A stretch of 64,000 nt of DNA from Thermoproteota archaeon. GTDB taxonomy: Archaea > Thermoproteota > Thermoprotei_A > EX4484-217-1. The notes beneath the pieces were generated by a model that was not told the origin of the DNA, ran no database searches, and worked only from the letters and a program-made list of their open reading frames with translations. Location of the stretch: positions 62,001 to 126,000 of the forward strand of contig JAPDJU010000012.1 of assembly GCA_029258915.1 (NCBI GenBank). The letters are read 5' to 3'. Each line of letters begins with the position of its first letter. Positions within the stretch are counted from its first letter, which is position 1. A program made the translations under genes and the position numbers. Positions 8,451-15,550 of this stretch are shown here, piece after piece.

Positions 8451-8456
8451 CCCCTA

Positions 8457-8741
8457 TCACCACCACGGGTAGATTCCAGGATAGGGAAATGAGTAGTATG
8501 TTGGGAACCAATAGTATGACGACGGATAGTATGGATATCCATATAGTGGATAGTACCATCTAAAGCCCCAAGGCCATCCGAAAAGCCACCAGCAAGCTCC
8601 TCTACCAAAGTACCATCCAGGTCTTTGCCATGGTGGAAGATAGCTGAATGGTCCTCTACCAGGCCATGGCCCTGTCCAACCCCATCTCCAACCTCCTCTA
8701 CCCCATCCACCTCTCCAACCAAACCATGGTGCCCAAGCCAT
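8457..8741 (-). CDS. extremely Trp/Tyr/Gly-rich small protein (DUF5320-like N-terminus)
   Basis: The 94-residue product has 18 Trp and 14 Tyr, plus abundant Gly, Pro and Arg, and a single Cys in GRGACWW. The centre, GPFSYLPPWQRPGWYFG, resembles a motif I associate with archaeal DUF5320-like proteins. ATG 8741 is preceded by GGTGA at five bases. An overlapping longer frame exists on the same strand but lacks such a site, so I took this one. It opens the four-gene operon 8741 to 7653. TATA-like AATTTATATT lies upstream, and a perfect 11-base inverted repeat touches that box, suggesting control by a DNA-binding protein, perhaps the DUF134 protein encoded nearby. Function is unknown. Confidence 0.7.
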   Translation of the reverse strand: MAWAPWFGWRGGWGRGGWRWGWTGPWPGRGPFSYLPPWQRPGWYFGRGACWWLFGWPWGFRWYYPLYGYPYYPSSYYWFPTYYSFPYPGIYPWW

Positions 8742-8773
8742 ATTTTCACCATTTAAAGTAGAGGTTCTGGGAG

Positions 8774-8784
8774 AATATAAATTT
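8774..8784 (-). promoter_or_regulatory. TATA box of the four-gene aromatic-rich operon
   Basis: On the minus strand the segment AAATTTATATT (8784 to 8774) lies about 40 bases before ATG 8741. Transcription would start near 8752, leaving a leader of about ten bases that holds GGTGA. The inverted repeat 8780-8803 reaches into the upstream edge of this box. Confidence 0.45.
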
Positions 8785-8803
8785 TGTGCATTTGCACAAA
8801 ATT
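8780..8803. promoter_or_regulatory. perfect 11-base inverted repeat, putative operator
   Basis: AATTTTGTGCA (8780-8790) and TGCACAAAATT (8793-8803) are perfect complements with a two-base spacer. The repeat overlaps the BRE/TATA region of the leftward aromatic-rich operon and lies 57 bases before the rightward MFS gene. A dimeric repressor bound here would block TBP/TFB on the left promoter and might also affect the right one. The regulator is not identified; the DUF134 helix-turn-helix protein at 10110-10433 is a candidate by proximity only. Confidence 0.55.
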
Positions 8804-8860
8804 ATTGAAAAACATAATTTACGGGTAACACTAATTTTCTAGCATAGTAGAGGAGTATCT

Positions 8861-10063
8861 ATGAAACAGTATGGTGAAACGTGGGCTAGTATTATATTGT
8901 TAATTGCTGCCGGCTTTATAGGAACTTTAGGTTTTAGATCATCCATACCCGTAATTGCTTTTTTAGGTAGAGACGTTTTACAATTATCAGCATTCCTAGT
9001 TTCGTTCTTTTACCCAGGATATATGGTTTCGAGAGCATTATCTTCAATAACTCTAGGATATATTGTAGATAGAGCTCCAAGGGTAATATATTTAGTGCCT
9101 TTATTTGCTGCTGTTTTCGCGCTAACCATATACTGCTATGTTTACGCAGATAACTGGGTATTTATAGTACTGCTCCGTATGGTTCAGGGGTTCTTAGGTG
9201 GATGTATATGGCCTCTAGTACAATATTTGGTAGCTCAAATTTCACCTCAAAATCTGAAGGGCAGAATATTATCAGTCTATTTTGCTCTAGGCTCCGCGGG
9301 TATTCTTCTAGGTAATGTGGTTTACGCTACAATTGTAGATTATCCTTTAAGCCGTAAATTAGCTATTTCGACATCGTTTTTCCTAGTAGCAGCGCTGTTT
9401 ATGCTTACAGCCATATACCTTACTAGGCAAAGGATTGTTTATTATAGGCGAAGAGAGCAGAGAAGCAGGATTAGTTTTGAACGTCCAGTACTTTATGTCG
9501 TCTTTTCAGGTTTCCTCTTAGCTTTATGTGTTGCTTTTGCATTTGGAGACATAGTTTATATTTATGTTTCAGAAGTGCTATCATTAACGAGATCTGATAC
9601 TGCTTTACTTTTAGCTTTTTGTAGCGGTTTAAGTATTTGCTTTAGCTACATTATAAGCTGGTTTGCAGATAGGGGGTATGAAAGAGAAACACTAGCCTTA
9701 ACTTACATTCTGGTAGCTGCTTCCATACCGCTAATATCTATCGGAAGCATATACATACTTCCATTAGGCTTGACCTTAGCTCTAATATCTATTAGAGTTT
9801 TTCATCCTCTTTCAAGGAGGTACATAGCTTTACATTGCTCAATGCCGGCCACAGGGATTGGAGCCGTAAATATGGCTACGAATCTGGGAATATCCCTGGG
9901 GCTAATAGTTTTCAGTAGAACATATGATTATCTTGAAAATATTAGAACAATATTTTTAGGTTTAAAAATAAATTACGCGCCATATGTGCTTCTAATATTT
10001 GCTATTCTACTAATAGTACTCGCGATTAAACTTTTAACAGCTAAGAGGATAGGAAATGTTTAG
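8861..10063 (+). CDS. major facilitator superfamily transporter
   Basis: The 400-residue protein has twelve predicted hydrophobic segments in two halves of six, with a basic loop in the middle (TRQRIVYYRRREQRSR). The cytoplasmic loop between helices 2 and 3 reads GYIVDRAPR, a form of the MFS G-x3-D-R motif, and R-x-x-Q-G appears in LRMVQGFLGG. These identify a proton- or solute-driven secondary transporter in the cytoplasmic membrane. The substrate cannot be read from sequence. ATG 8861 follows GAGGAG at a suitable distance. The gene is transcribed alone, divergent from the aromatic-rich operon and convergent with the DUF134 gene. Family assignment is firm. Confidence 0.85.
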   Translation: MKQYGETWASIILLIAAGFIGTLGFRSSIPVIAFLGRDVLQLSAFLVSFFYPGYMVSRALSSITLGYIVDRAPRVIYLVPLFAAVFALTIYCYVYADNWVFIVLLRMVQGFLGGCIWPLVQYLVAQISPQNLKGRILSVYFALGSAGILLGNVVYATIVDYPLSRKLAISTSFFLVAALFMLTAIYLTRQRIVYYRRREQRSRISFERPVLYVVFSGFLLALCVAFAFGDIVYIYVSEVLSLTRSDTALLLAFCSGLSICFSYIISWFADRGYERETLALTYILVAASIPLISIGSIYILPLGLTLALISIRVFHPLSRRYIALHCSMPATGIGAVNMATNLGISLGLIVFSRTYDYLENIRTIFLGLKINYAPYVLLIFAILLIVLAIKLLTAKRIGNV

Positions 10064-10109
10064 CGAAGAATTAATTATTTTTAAGAGATTAAGACGTAAT
10101 TAATAGTAA

Positions 10110-10433
10110 TTAACCTACTATCATTATTGGTCTTCTCTCTATAATAGCTTGCACTAGTTTTCTACGTCCACTACTTAAAGTCCTCCATAAAGTCCCTCTA
10201 GAAACACCCATTCTCTTAGCGGCTTCCTCTTGAGTAAGTCCCTCGAAATAAACGAGCCTCATAGCTTCAACTTCATCAGGTGTAAGCTTTAGAGGCTCAT
10301 TATTTATGGGATTACCTGCTTCGTCAAAAGGTATAAACGTTAGCTTAAATGGAGGAAAGCCTATTGTTCTAGGCTTAGGTGGTCTGCCTGGACCTCTTCT
10401 ACACCATCCCCAGCGCCAACCTCTGCGGTGCAT
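10110..10433 (-). CDS. DUF134 family helix-turn-helix protein
   Basis: The core, LTPDEVEAMRLVYFEGLTQEEAAKRMGVSRGTLWRTL, is the sigma-70 region-4-like helix-turn-helix of DUF134 proteins, which are common in archaea and anaerobic bacteria. The N-terminus, HRRGWRWGWCRRGPGRPPKPR, is basic and Trp-rich like other family members. I chose ATG 10433 because the upstream GTG 10472 has no ribosome binding site and adds an atypical leader peptide. DUF134 genes are often found close to NifX/NafY-like, Mrp-like and DUF5320 genes, so the link to the small-protein operon 2 kb away is likely functional. It could be the DNA-binding partner of the inverted repeat at 8780-8803. Confidence 0.85.
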   Translation of the reverse strand: MHRRGWRWGWCRRGPGRPPKPRTIGFPPFKLTFIPFDEAGNPINNEPLKLTPDEVEAMRLVYFEGLTQEEAAKRMGVSRGTLWRTLSSGRRKLVQAIIERRPIMIVG

Positions 10434-10620
10434 GATAAAAACCCCATTCAAGGTATAACATTGTTTAAGCACATATTAATATTTGGGGGAGCTATTGAAG
10501 CTTAAGCTTTAAATAAGCATTACAGACCCTAATCTACTTATAATGCTGAGAATTTAATCATGTATTTTAGGTATTGTTTAAACTTTTCTAAGTAAACTAT
10601 TTCTCAGGGTGAGCTATTTT

Positions 10621-12000
10621 ATGGTGAATTTCGACATTCTAATAAAGAACGGTTTAGTTGTCACAATGGATTCTAAAAGAAGAGTTATTGAGAAAGGATA
10701 TGTCGCTATTGTTGGCGACAGAATTGCCGAAGTCGGTAAAGATTCTTTGGATAAGTCTGCTGAGAAAGTTATTGATGCTAAAGGAGCTATTGTAATGCCG
10801 GGAATTATATGTGGTCACACACACCTATACGGTATTTTGCTTAGAGGCTCTCCATGGTTCGCCAAAATAGAACCTCCAACAGACTTCATCCAGAACCTTC
10901 ATCGTATATGGTGGGCTATGGATGAAATAATGAACTACGATGATGCCTATGCTAGCGCATTAGCAGCATCCTTTGAAATGATGAAGTCTGGTGTAACACT
11001 TTTTGCAGACACGTTTTCAGGACCTAATGCTATTGAAGGTGTTCTAGATAGAATAGAGGAAGCTGTTAAAAAAGTGGGTATTAGGGGAATTATAGCTTTT
11101 GAGGCAACTGAAAGGCATAGTAAAGAAGAGGGCGAAAGGGGGATAAAAGAAAACATTAGATTTATTGAGAGAGTTAGAAGGGAGAAAGACCCATTAGTCA
11201 CAGGGATGATAAGTATTCATGCATCATTTACTGTTACAAACTGGTTACTAAAGTGGGCTAGAGAACTAGCCAATAAGTATGAAGTACCTATAACACTACA
11301 TACATCAGAGGGTCTAGTAGACCCGTACCATAACCTTGAAAGATATGGTATGAGGACTTTCGAAAGATTATATAGGGTAGGTCTTCTAGGACCTGATGTT
11401 GTAGCTGTTCATGCTGTCCATGTTATTGATGATGAGTTAAAACTTATAGCTAAGACAGGAACAAAAATAGCACATAATCCACTAAGTAATATGCTTAATG
11501 CCGTAGGAGCACCGCCAATACATAAAATGTTAGAAATGGGTATAACAGTAACAATAGGTAATGATGGATACATTTTTGATCCCTTCGAAAACATTAGAGG
11601 AGCATATTTGCTAGCTAAAGTAGCATTCAGAGATCCAAGACTAATAACGCCTTTAGAAGCAATAGAAATGGCAACAATAAACGGGGCAAAAGCTTATGGA
11701 TTAGAAGATAAGCTTGGATCCTTAGAGCCAGGTAAGAGAGCAGACATAATAATTGTAATGCCTGAACTCATGCCAACGCCGTTAAATGCAGAAACAGTTT
11801 ACGGACACTTAGTAAATACCATAGATGGCGATGATGTAAAAACGGTAATAGTTAACGGAAAGATCATTATGGAAAACAGGAAATCATTAACAATATCTGA
11901 AGAAGAAGTAAATAAGATATCACAAGAAATTGCAGCAAAATTCTGGAAAAGACTACTAAGCAAGGGAGAACACCAGTTAGACATAGTTAGACTGGAGTAA
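10621..12000 (+). CDS. amidohydrolase of the SsnA/chlorohydrolase/MTA-SAH deaminase group
   Basis: Metal motifs appear in order: GHTHLYG (HxH), a His in TLHTSEGLVD, VHAVHVID, and the catalytic Asp in IGNDGYIFDP. These define a zinc- or iron-dependent deaminase of the TrzN/AtzA/SsnA/MtaD group, acting on amino-heterocycles such as methylthioadenosine, S-adenosylhomocysteine, guanine or related purines. Length is 459 residues from ATG 10621, which lies seven bases after GGGTGAG; GTG 10609 would add four residues. SsnA is one component of bacterial purine/urate degradation loci, and this window has other components of that type. A second member of this group is at 38093-39487. The exact substrate is unresolved. 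Confidence 0.8.
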   Translation: MVNFDILIKNGLVVTMDSKRRVIEKGYVAIVGDRIAEVGKDSLDKSAEKVIDAKGAIVMPGIICGHTHLYGILLRGSPWFAKIEPPTDFIQNLHRIWWAMDEIMNYDDAYASALAASFEMMKSGVTLFADTFSGPNAIEGVLDRIEEAVKKVGIRGIIAFEATERHSKEEGERGIKENIRFIERVRREKDPLVTGMISIHASFTVTNWLLKWARELANKYEVPITLHTSEGLVDPYHNLERYGMRTFERLYRVGLLGPDVVAVHAVHVIDDELKLIAKTGTKIAHNPLSNMLNAVGAPPIHKMLEMGITVTIGNDGYIFDPFENIRGAYLLAKVAFRDPRLITPLEAIEMATINGAKAYGLEDKLGSLEPGKRADIIIVMPELMPTPLNAETVYGHLVNTIDGDDVKTVIVNGKIIMENRKSLTISEEEVNKISQEIAAKFWKRLLSKGEHQLDIVRLE

Positions 12001-12108
12001 GAAAAATAGTTAAATGAAAACTTATTTTTTACATTTTCATACATTACTTTGGCTTTTCTAAGGAAAAGTAGAAATATTTTTCCTAATTTTATATTAACGG
12101 TGTTAATA

Positions 12109-12378
12109 GTGAAGGTACGTGTAGGATTTTATGGTAGAGCCAGAGACATTGTTGGTGAGGATAAAGCTTTCATAGAATTAAACGTTAAAGAAGGAATTTC
12201 AGTAAAGGATTTGTTAAATATCGTAGCAGAAAGGGTTAGCGAAAAACTTGTTAGAAGATTCCTAAACAAAAGTATAATATTAACCATTGTTGTAAACGGT
12301 ACTCCTATTAATGACTTAAATTATAAACTTACGAATAATTCTATGGTAACATTTATACCGCCAAGCCAAGGAGGGTAA
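12109..12378 (+). CDS. MoaD-type molybdopterin synthase sulfur carrier
   Basis: The 89-residue protein has a beta-grasp fold pattern (VRVGFYGRARDIVGED, then VKDLLNIV and VVNGTPIND) and ends in GG, the tail that is thiocarboxylated to supply sulfur. MoaD gives sulfur to MoaE for the dithiolene of molybdo- or tungstopterin, which GAPOR in this window needs. GTG 12109 is preceded by GGTG at six bases; the longer frame from 12049 would add a hydrophobic leader that does not fit the family. In some archaea MoaD-like proteins also act as ubiquitin-like modifiers (SAMPs), so a dual role is possible. It ends 45 bases from a second GG-ended carrier on the other strand. Confidence 0.8.
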   Translation: MKVRVGFYGRARDIVGEDKAFIELNVKEGISVKDLLNIVAERVSEKLVRRFLNKSIILTIVVNGTPINDLNYKLTNNSMVTFIPPSQGG

Positions 12379-12422
12379 AGATCATATTAGTATGTTTTGA
12401 AAATCTCTAAGCTTATTTCTCA

Positions 12423-12632
12423 CTAGCCACCAGAAGCCACAGGCATAATTATATATTCCCCATTCTCTTCAAGTATATCATCTTCTACGAGTGGGAGTTC
12501 ATCTTTAAGTACAATAACATCCTCAACAGTATGGCCTAGTTTATGAATTAAATCTATTACCCTAGCATTGTCATCTAATGTTATCTCTAAAACTTTGTTT
12601 TCTCTTAGAAGTTTGGCTTTAACTTTGATCAT
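12423..12632 (-). CDS. ubiquitin-like sulfur carrier for tRNA thiolation (TtuB/SAMP2-like)
   Basis: The 69-residue protein starts MIKVKAKLLRENKVLEI, continues with a beta-grasp pattern and ends VASGG, giving the di-glycine end required for adenylation and thiocarboxylate formation. Its ATG overlaps the TGA of the TtuA gene in ATGA, so the two are translationally coupled. This operon position points to the sulfur donor for 2-thiouridine in tRNA (TtuB; Urm1/SAMP2 in other systems), which stabilises tRNA in thermophiles. The longer frame to 12680 lies inside the TtuA gene and was rejected. Similar proteins can also be conjugated to lysines as SAMPs; this cannot be read from the sequence. Confidence 0.78.
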   Translation of the reverse strand: MIKVKAKLLRENKVLEITLDDNARVIDLIHKLGHTVEDVIVLKDELPLVEDDILEENGEYIIMPVASGG

Positions 12633-13576
12633 TTCTTTAACACCTTCTCCATAGCTGATTTTATTTTGCAGAAAGAACATATTTTACCTGTAGTTGGCAT
12701 ACCACATATCTTACATTCTTTAAACTTTTTCTCACTTAAGTAATGTGAGTAAAGTATTGGATTTATTTTTTCAAGAAACATTCTAGCAAATGTTATTTTA
12801 AGCCCTGGAACATTTTCTTCAAGGACATTGCTCGTTTTTCTTATATATTCATGAAATGTTCTTAGCCTGGCATATGGGCATACATTGTAGTTAAACGGTA
12901 ATTTTCTGAGCATAGCGTATAGTAATGTTTCTTTCTCTGAAATATAGGCCAACGGTTTCACCTTAGCTACAAATTTAAATTCGGAAGGACTATAAATCGA
13001 TATCTTGGCTAAATTATCTACTCTACCAGAATATAGGCTAGAGAAAATGTAGTAAACCATGTCATCTAAGTTGTGGCCTGTGGCTATGGCATTAGCTCCT
13101 ATTTCTAAAGCATACTTATTCATAATGTATCTCTTGATTGTTCCGCAAATACTGCATATAGGTTTTTTGATGCCTGCTTTCCTTCTATATTTAGCAATAT
13201 CATCTATTGAAAATCCATATTTATTTTTAAGTTCTATGACCTTATACTTAATATTAAGCATTTCATAGTTTTTTAGAGCTTTTTCAACGCTTTCAACAGA
13301 ATACTTTCTAATACCCAAATCTATAGTTAAGCCTATGATTTCGAAGTTAAATTCCTTAGAAACTTTATGGAGCAAATGCAAAAGTGTAACACTATCCTTA
13401 CCTCCTGAAACAGCTACAACAACTTTATCCATGTTTTTAAATAACTTGTTCTTAGAAATTATTTTGCTAAACCTTTTCTCTACATACTCTACGAAGTGTT
13501 TAGAGCATAAACTAAGTTTGGCATATCTAAGCTTAGTAATAGCTTTATTACTGCAAAAACTACACTTAACGGACAT
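12629..13576 (-). CDS. ttuA: tRNA 2-thiouridine synthetase TtuA (NcsA/TIGR00269 family)
   Basis: TtuA activates tRNA U54 by adenylation and inserts sulfur from a thiocarboxylated carrier. The sequence shows an N-terminal zinc finger (CSFC, then CSKH), the PP-loop VAVSGGKDSVTLLHLL, CSICG and ATGHNLDD motifs, a further Cys in NVCPYA completing the Fe-S site, and a C-terminal zinc finger (CKICG, CSFC). Two zinc fingers plus three Fe-S cysteines are the full TtuA set. Length is 315 residues, as expected. The downstream sulfur carrier overlaps its stop codon. It belongs to the group 2 TtcA/TtuA enzymes; NcsA, acting on U34, is the close alternative. Confidence 0.88.
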   Translation of the reverse strand: MSVKCSFCSNKAITKLRYAKLSLCSKHFVEYVEKRFSKIISKNKLFKNMDKVVVAVSGGKDSVTLLHLLHKVSKEFNFEIIGLTIDLGIRKYSVESVEKALKNYEMLNIKYKVIELKNKYGFSIDDIAKYRRKAGIKKPICSICGTIKRYIMNKYALEIGANAIATGHNLDDMVYYIFSSLYSGRVDNLAKISIYSPSEFKFVAKVKPLAYISEKETLLYAMLRKLPFNYNVCPYARLRTFHEYIRKTSNVLEENVPGLKITFARMFLEKINPILYSHYLSEKKFKECKICGMPTTGKICSFCKIKSAMEKVLKK

Positions 13577-13772
13577 TTCTAAATACCTTTCTTCTAATCA
13601 AGAACCTTTCTAAGGGACTTAACTTAAATATTTAAAGTATTATGATATAAGGATTCTCTAAAATTTAATGATTTCTTATGTACTCCAACATATTTGTTGC
13701 ATATATTCTCTTATTTCATATGTAAATAAGTATGTTTTACATAAATTTTAATATGATAAAATATATTTATTT

Positions 13773-13790
13773 TACACCAGTTATGGTGTA
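13773..13790 (+). promoter_or_regulatory. inverted repeat embedding the ribosome binding site of the SsuA-like gene
   Basis: TACACCA (13773-13779) and TGGTGTA (13784-13790) are perfect complements around GTTA. The right arm contains GGTG, the ribosome binding site for ATG 13795. The core CACCAGTTATGGTG differs by one base from the hairpin CACCAGTTACTGGTG before the ATPase gene at 833. Either an RNA hairpin or a DNA operator is possible. Confidence 0.4.
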
Positions 13791-13794
13791 GTAT

Positions 13795-14751
13795 ATGAGG
13801 AAGGTTGTGTTATTATCTCTTGTATTAGCCATATTGCTAATACTTGCATGTCCTACTTTGTTGTTTAGTACTAAGTCTTCGGTTAATATGGCTGTCGAAT
13901 TTAACAATCATGCTTCTGCTGTTTGGATTGCTTTAGAAAAGGGTTATTTTAACGATGAAGGAGTAGATGTTAAAACTCTAGAAACTTTTATAACAGGTCT
14001 TGAACTTTCGGCAGCGTTAGATAGAGGAGATATTCAAGTTGCATGGGCGTGCTTAGGTCCTTTAGTTATAGCTTATTCTAAAGGTGTTCCTATAAAGATC
14101 GTAGCTATGGCGCATGCTCATGGTTACGTTTTAGTGGCTAAACCAGAATTGGAGACTATTTATGACTTGGAAAATAAAACTATTGCTTGTTGTGGAAAGG
14201 GCTCTCCAGTCTATTTACTAGTAAAGTTAGTAATTGAAAGATATGGTTTAAAGAATGTAAAAATAGTTTACATGAAACCTCCTATAGCTATGGCTTCTTT
14301 AATTTCAGGGAAAATAGATGCCGCAGCGTTACCTGAACACTATGCTTCATTAGTTATTAGTAAAGGTTTTAAACTGCTAGTTAGAAGTCAGGATCTTTGG
14401 GGTAAATGGCCTGGCAGTTTCTTAGCTGTTAGAGAAGAATTGTTAAAGAAAAACCCTGAGCTTGTTAAGAAACTAATTAAGGTTACTATTAGAGCCACAG
14501 CGTTCATAAATGAAAACATAAGCGAAGCCGCTAAGATAGTTTCTTCTAAACTTAAGATACCTTATGAAGTGTGTTTAAAGTCTATGGAAAACCTAGAGTA
14601 CTCTAATACCGTAGATGTTTTAGAGATTCAAAAATACCTGGACCTGATGTACAAGTATGGCTGCATAGACAGAAGAATAAATGCCAACGAAATCTTAGAT
14701 TTAACCATACTAAACGAAGTTATTTCTAAAACGAATAAAACTTCCTCCTAG
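13795..14751 (+). CDS. ABC importer substrate-binding protein, NMT1/SsuA-like
   Basis: A signal sequence (MRKVVLLSLVLAILLILAC) precedes a binding-protein fold of the NMT1/THI5/SsuA/TauA group. Recognisable elements are WIALEKGYFNDEGVDV near the N-terminus, AWACLGPLVIAYSKGVPI, and GSFLAVREELLKKNPELVKK. The Cys at the end of the hydrophobic stretch could be a lipid anchor, although no strict lipobox is present. The product binds a small anionic or heterocyclic solute outside the cell and delivers it to the permease encoded next. Known substrates of the family include sulfonates, nitrate, thiamin precursors, riboflavin and phthalates, and none can be favoured here. It begins a three-gene operon. 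Confidence 0.8.
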   Translation: MRKVVLLSLVLAILLILACPTLLFSTKSSVNMAVEFNNHASAVWIALEKGYFNDEGVDVKTLETFITGLELSAALDRGDIQVAWACLGPLVIAYSKGVPIKIVAMAHAHGYVLVAKPELETIYDLENKTIACCGKGSPVYLLVKLVIERYGLKNVKIVYMKPPIAMASLISGKIDAAALPEHYASLVISKGFKLLVRSQDLWGKWPGSFLAVREELLKKNPELVKKLIKVTIRATAFINENISEAAKIVSSKLKIPYEVCLKSMENLEYSNTVDVLEIQKYLDLMYKYGCIDRRINANEILDLTILNEVISKTNKTSS

Positions 14752-14762
14752 GTGGAAAAACA

Positions 14763-15545
14763 ATGTTTATTAGCGGACATAGTTCTGTAAAGGTTTTAGA
14801 AAGAACAGTCTCATATATTTTGATAGCGTTAGCGACATGTTTATGGGAGCTTATATCTAGATCTGGAGTAGTATCTATAGCTCTTTTTCCTCCACCTTCA
14901 ACGGTTTTCTTTAAGTTGTATTTAATGGTTGTTTCTGGTATTTTGTTGCAGGAATATTTTACTACCCTATATCGTGTTTTAGTAGGTTTTCTTTCAGGTG
15001 CAATATTGGGCATGGTATTTGGTGTTTTAATTGCTTATTCACGTATTGCATCAAGTACTCTTTATCCTATAATAGCTATGTTTTCAGTAACGCCTACTTT
15101 GGCTTTAGTGCCTCTATTAATAATCTGGATTGGGTTAAATGATATGTTAGCCATAGCAGCTGTATTTCTATGCTCATTTATACCCTTAGCTTACAATACT
15201 ATTTCAGGTATTAGACATATAGATCCTGAAGTTGTTGATGTTGCCAAAACCCTTGGGGCATCAAGATTAGAACTTTTAGCTAAAATACTGCTTCCACAGG
15301 CTCTTCCATCAATATTTTCTGCTTTAAAACTTGAAGCAGCTATGGCATGGAAAACATGTTTTGTAGCAGAGTTTATAGCTTTAAGCTCAGGTTTAGGAAG
15401 ACTAATGATAGAAGCATTAAATACTCTTAGTGTTGACGAAATGATAGCGCTGCTTTTTATTTTAGCTTTATCATCATATGGTTTTGTTAGGTTTTTTGAA
15501 GAACTTGAAAAAAGCTTCTTAGCAAAATGGGGATATAGGGTGTAG
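14763..15545 (+). CDS. ABC importer permease, SsuC/TauC/NrtB type
   Basis: The 260-residue membrane protein has about six hydrophobic segments and the ABC-permease EAA loop, here VVDVAKTLGASRLELLAKILLP, which contacts the ATPase. AGGTGG lies shortly before ATG 14763. It is the second gene of the operon 13795-16588, twelve bases after the binding-protein gene and six bases before the ATPase gene, so the three make one importer. The SsuC/TauC/NrtB type usually works as a homodimer. Substrate follows the binding protein and is unknown. Confidence 0.85.
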   Translation: MFISGHSSVKVLERTVSYILIALATCLWELISRSGVVSIALFPPPSTVFFKLYLMVVSGILLQEYFTTLYRVLVGFLSGAILGMVFGVLIAYSRIASSTLYPIIAMFSVTPTLALVPLLIIWIGLNDMLAIAAVFLCSFIPLAYNTISGIRHIDPEVVDVAKTLGASRLELLAKILLPQALPSIFSALKLEAAMAWKTCFVAEFIALSSGLGRLMIEALNTLSVDEMIALLFILALSSYGFVRFFEELEKSFLAKWGYRV

Positions 15546-15550
15546 AATCT

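Noticed and set aside
8381-8752. Longer frame (123 codons) overlapping the Trp-rich gene on the same strand
   Set aside because: It lacks a ribosome binding site, while the Trp-rich frame has GGTGA at five bases. Its His/Gly-rich translation is what a shifted reading of Trp/Gly codons would give.
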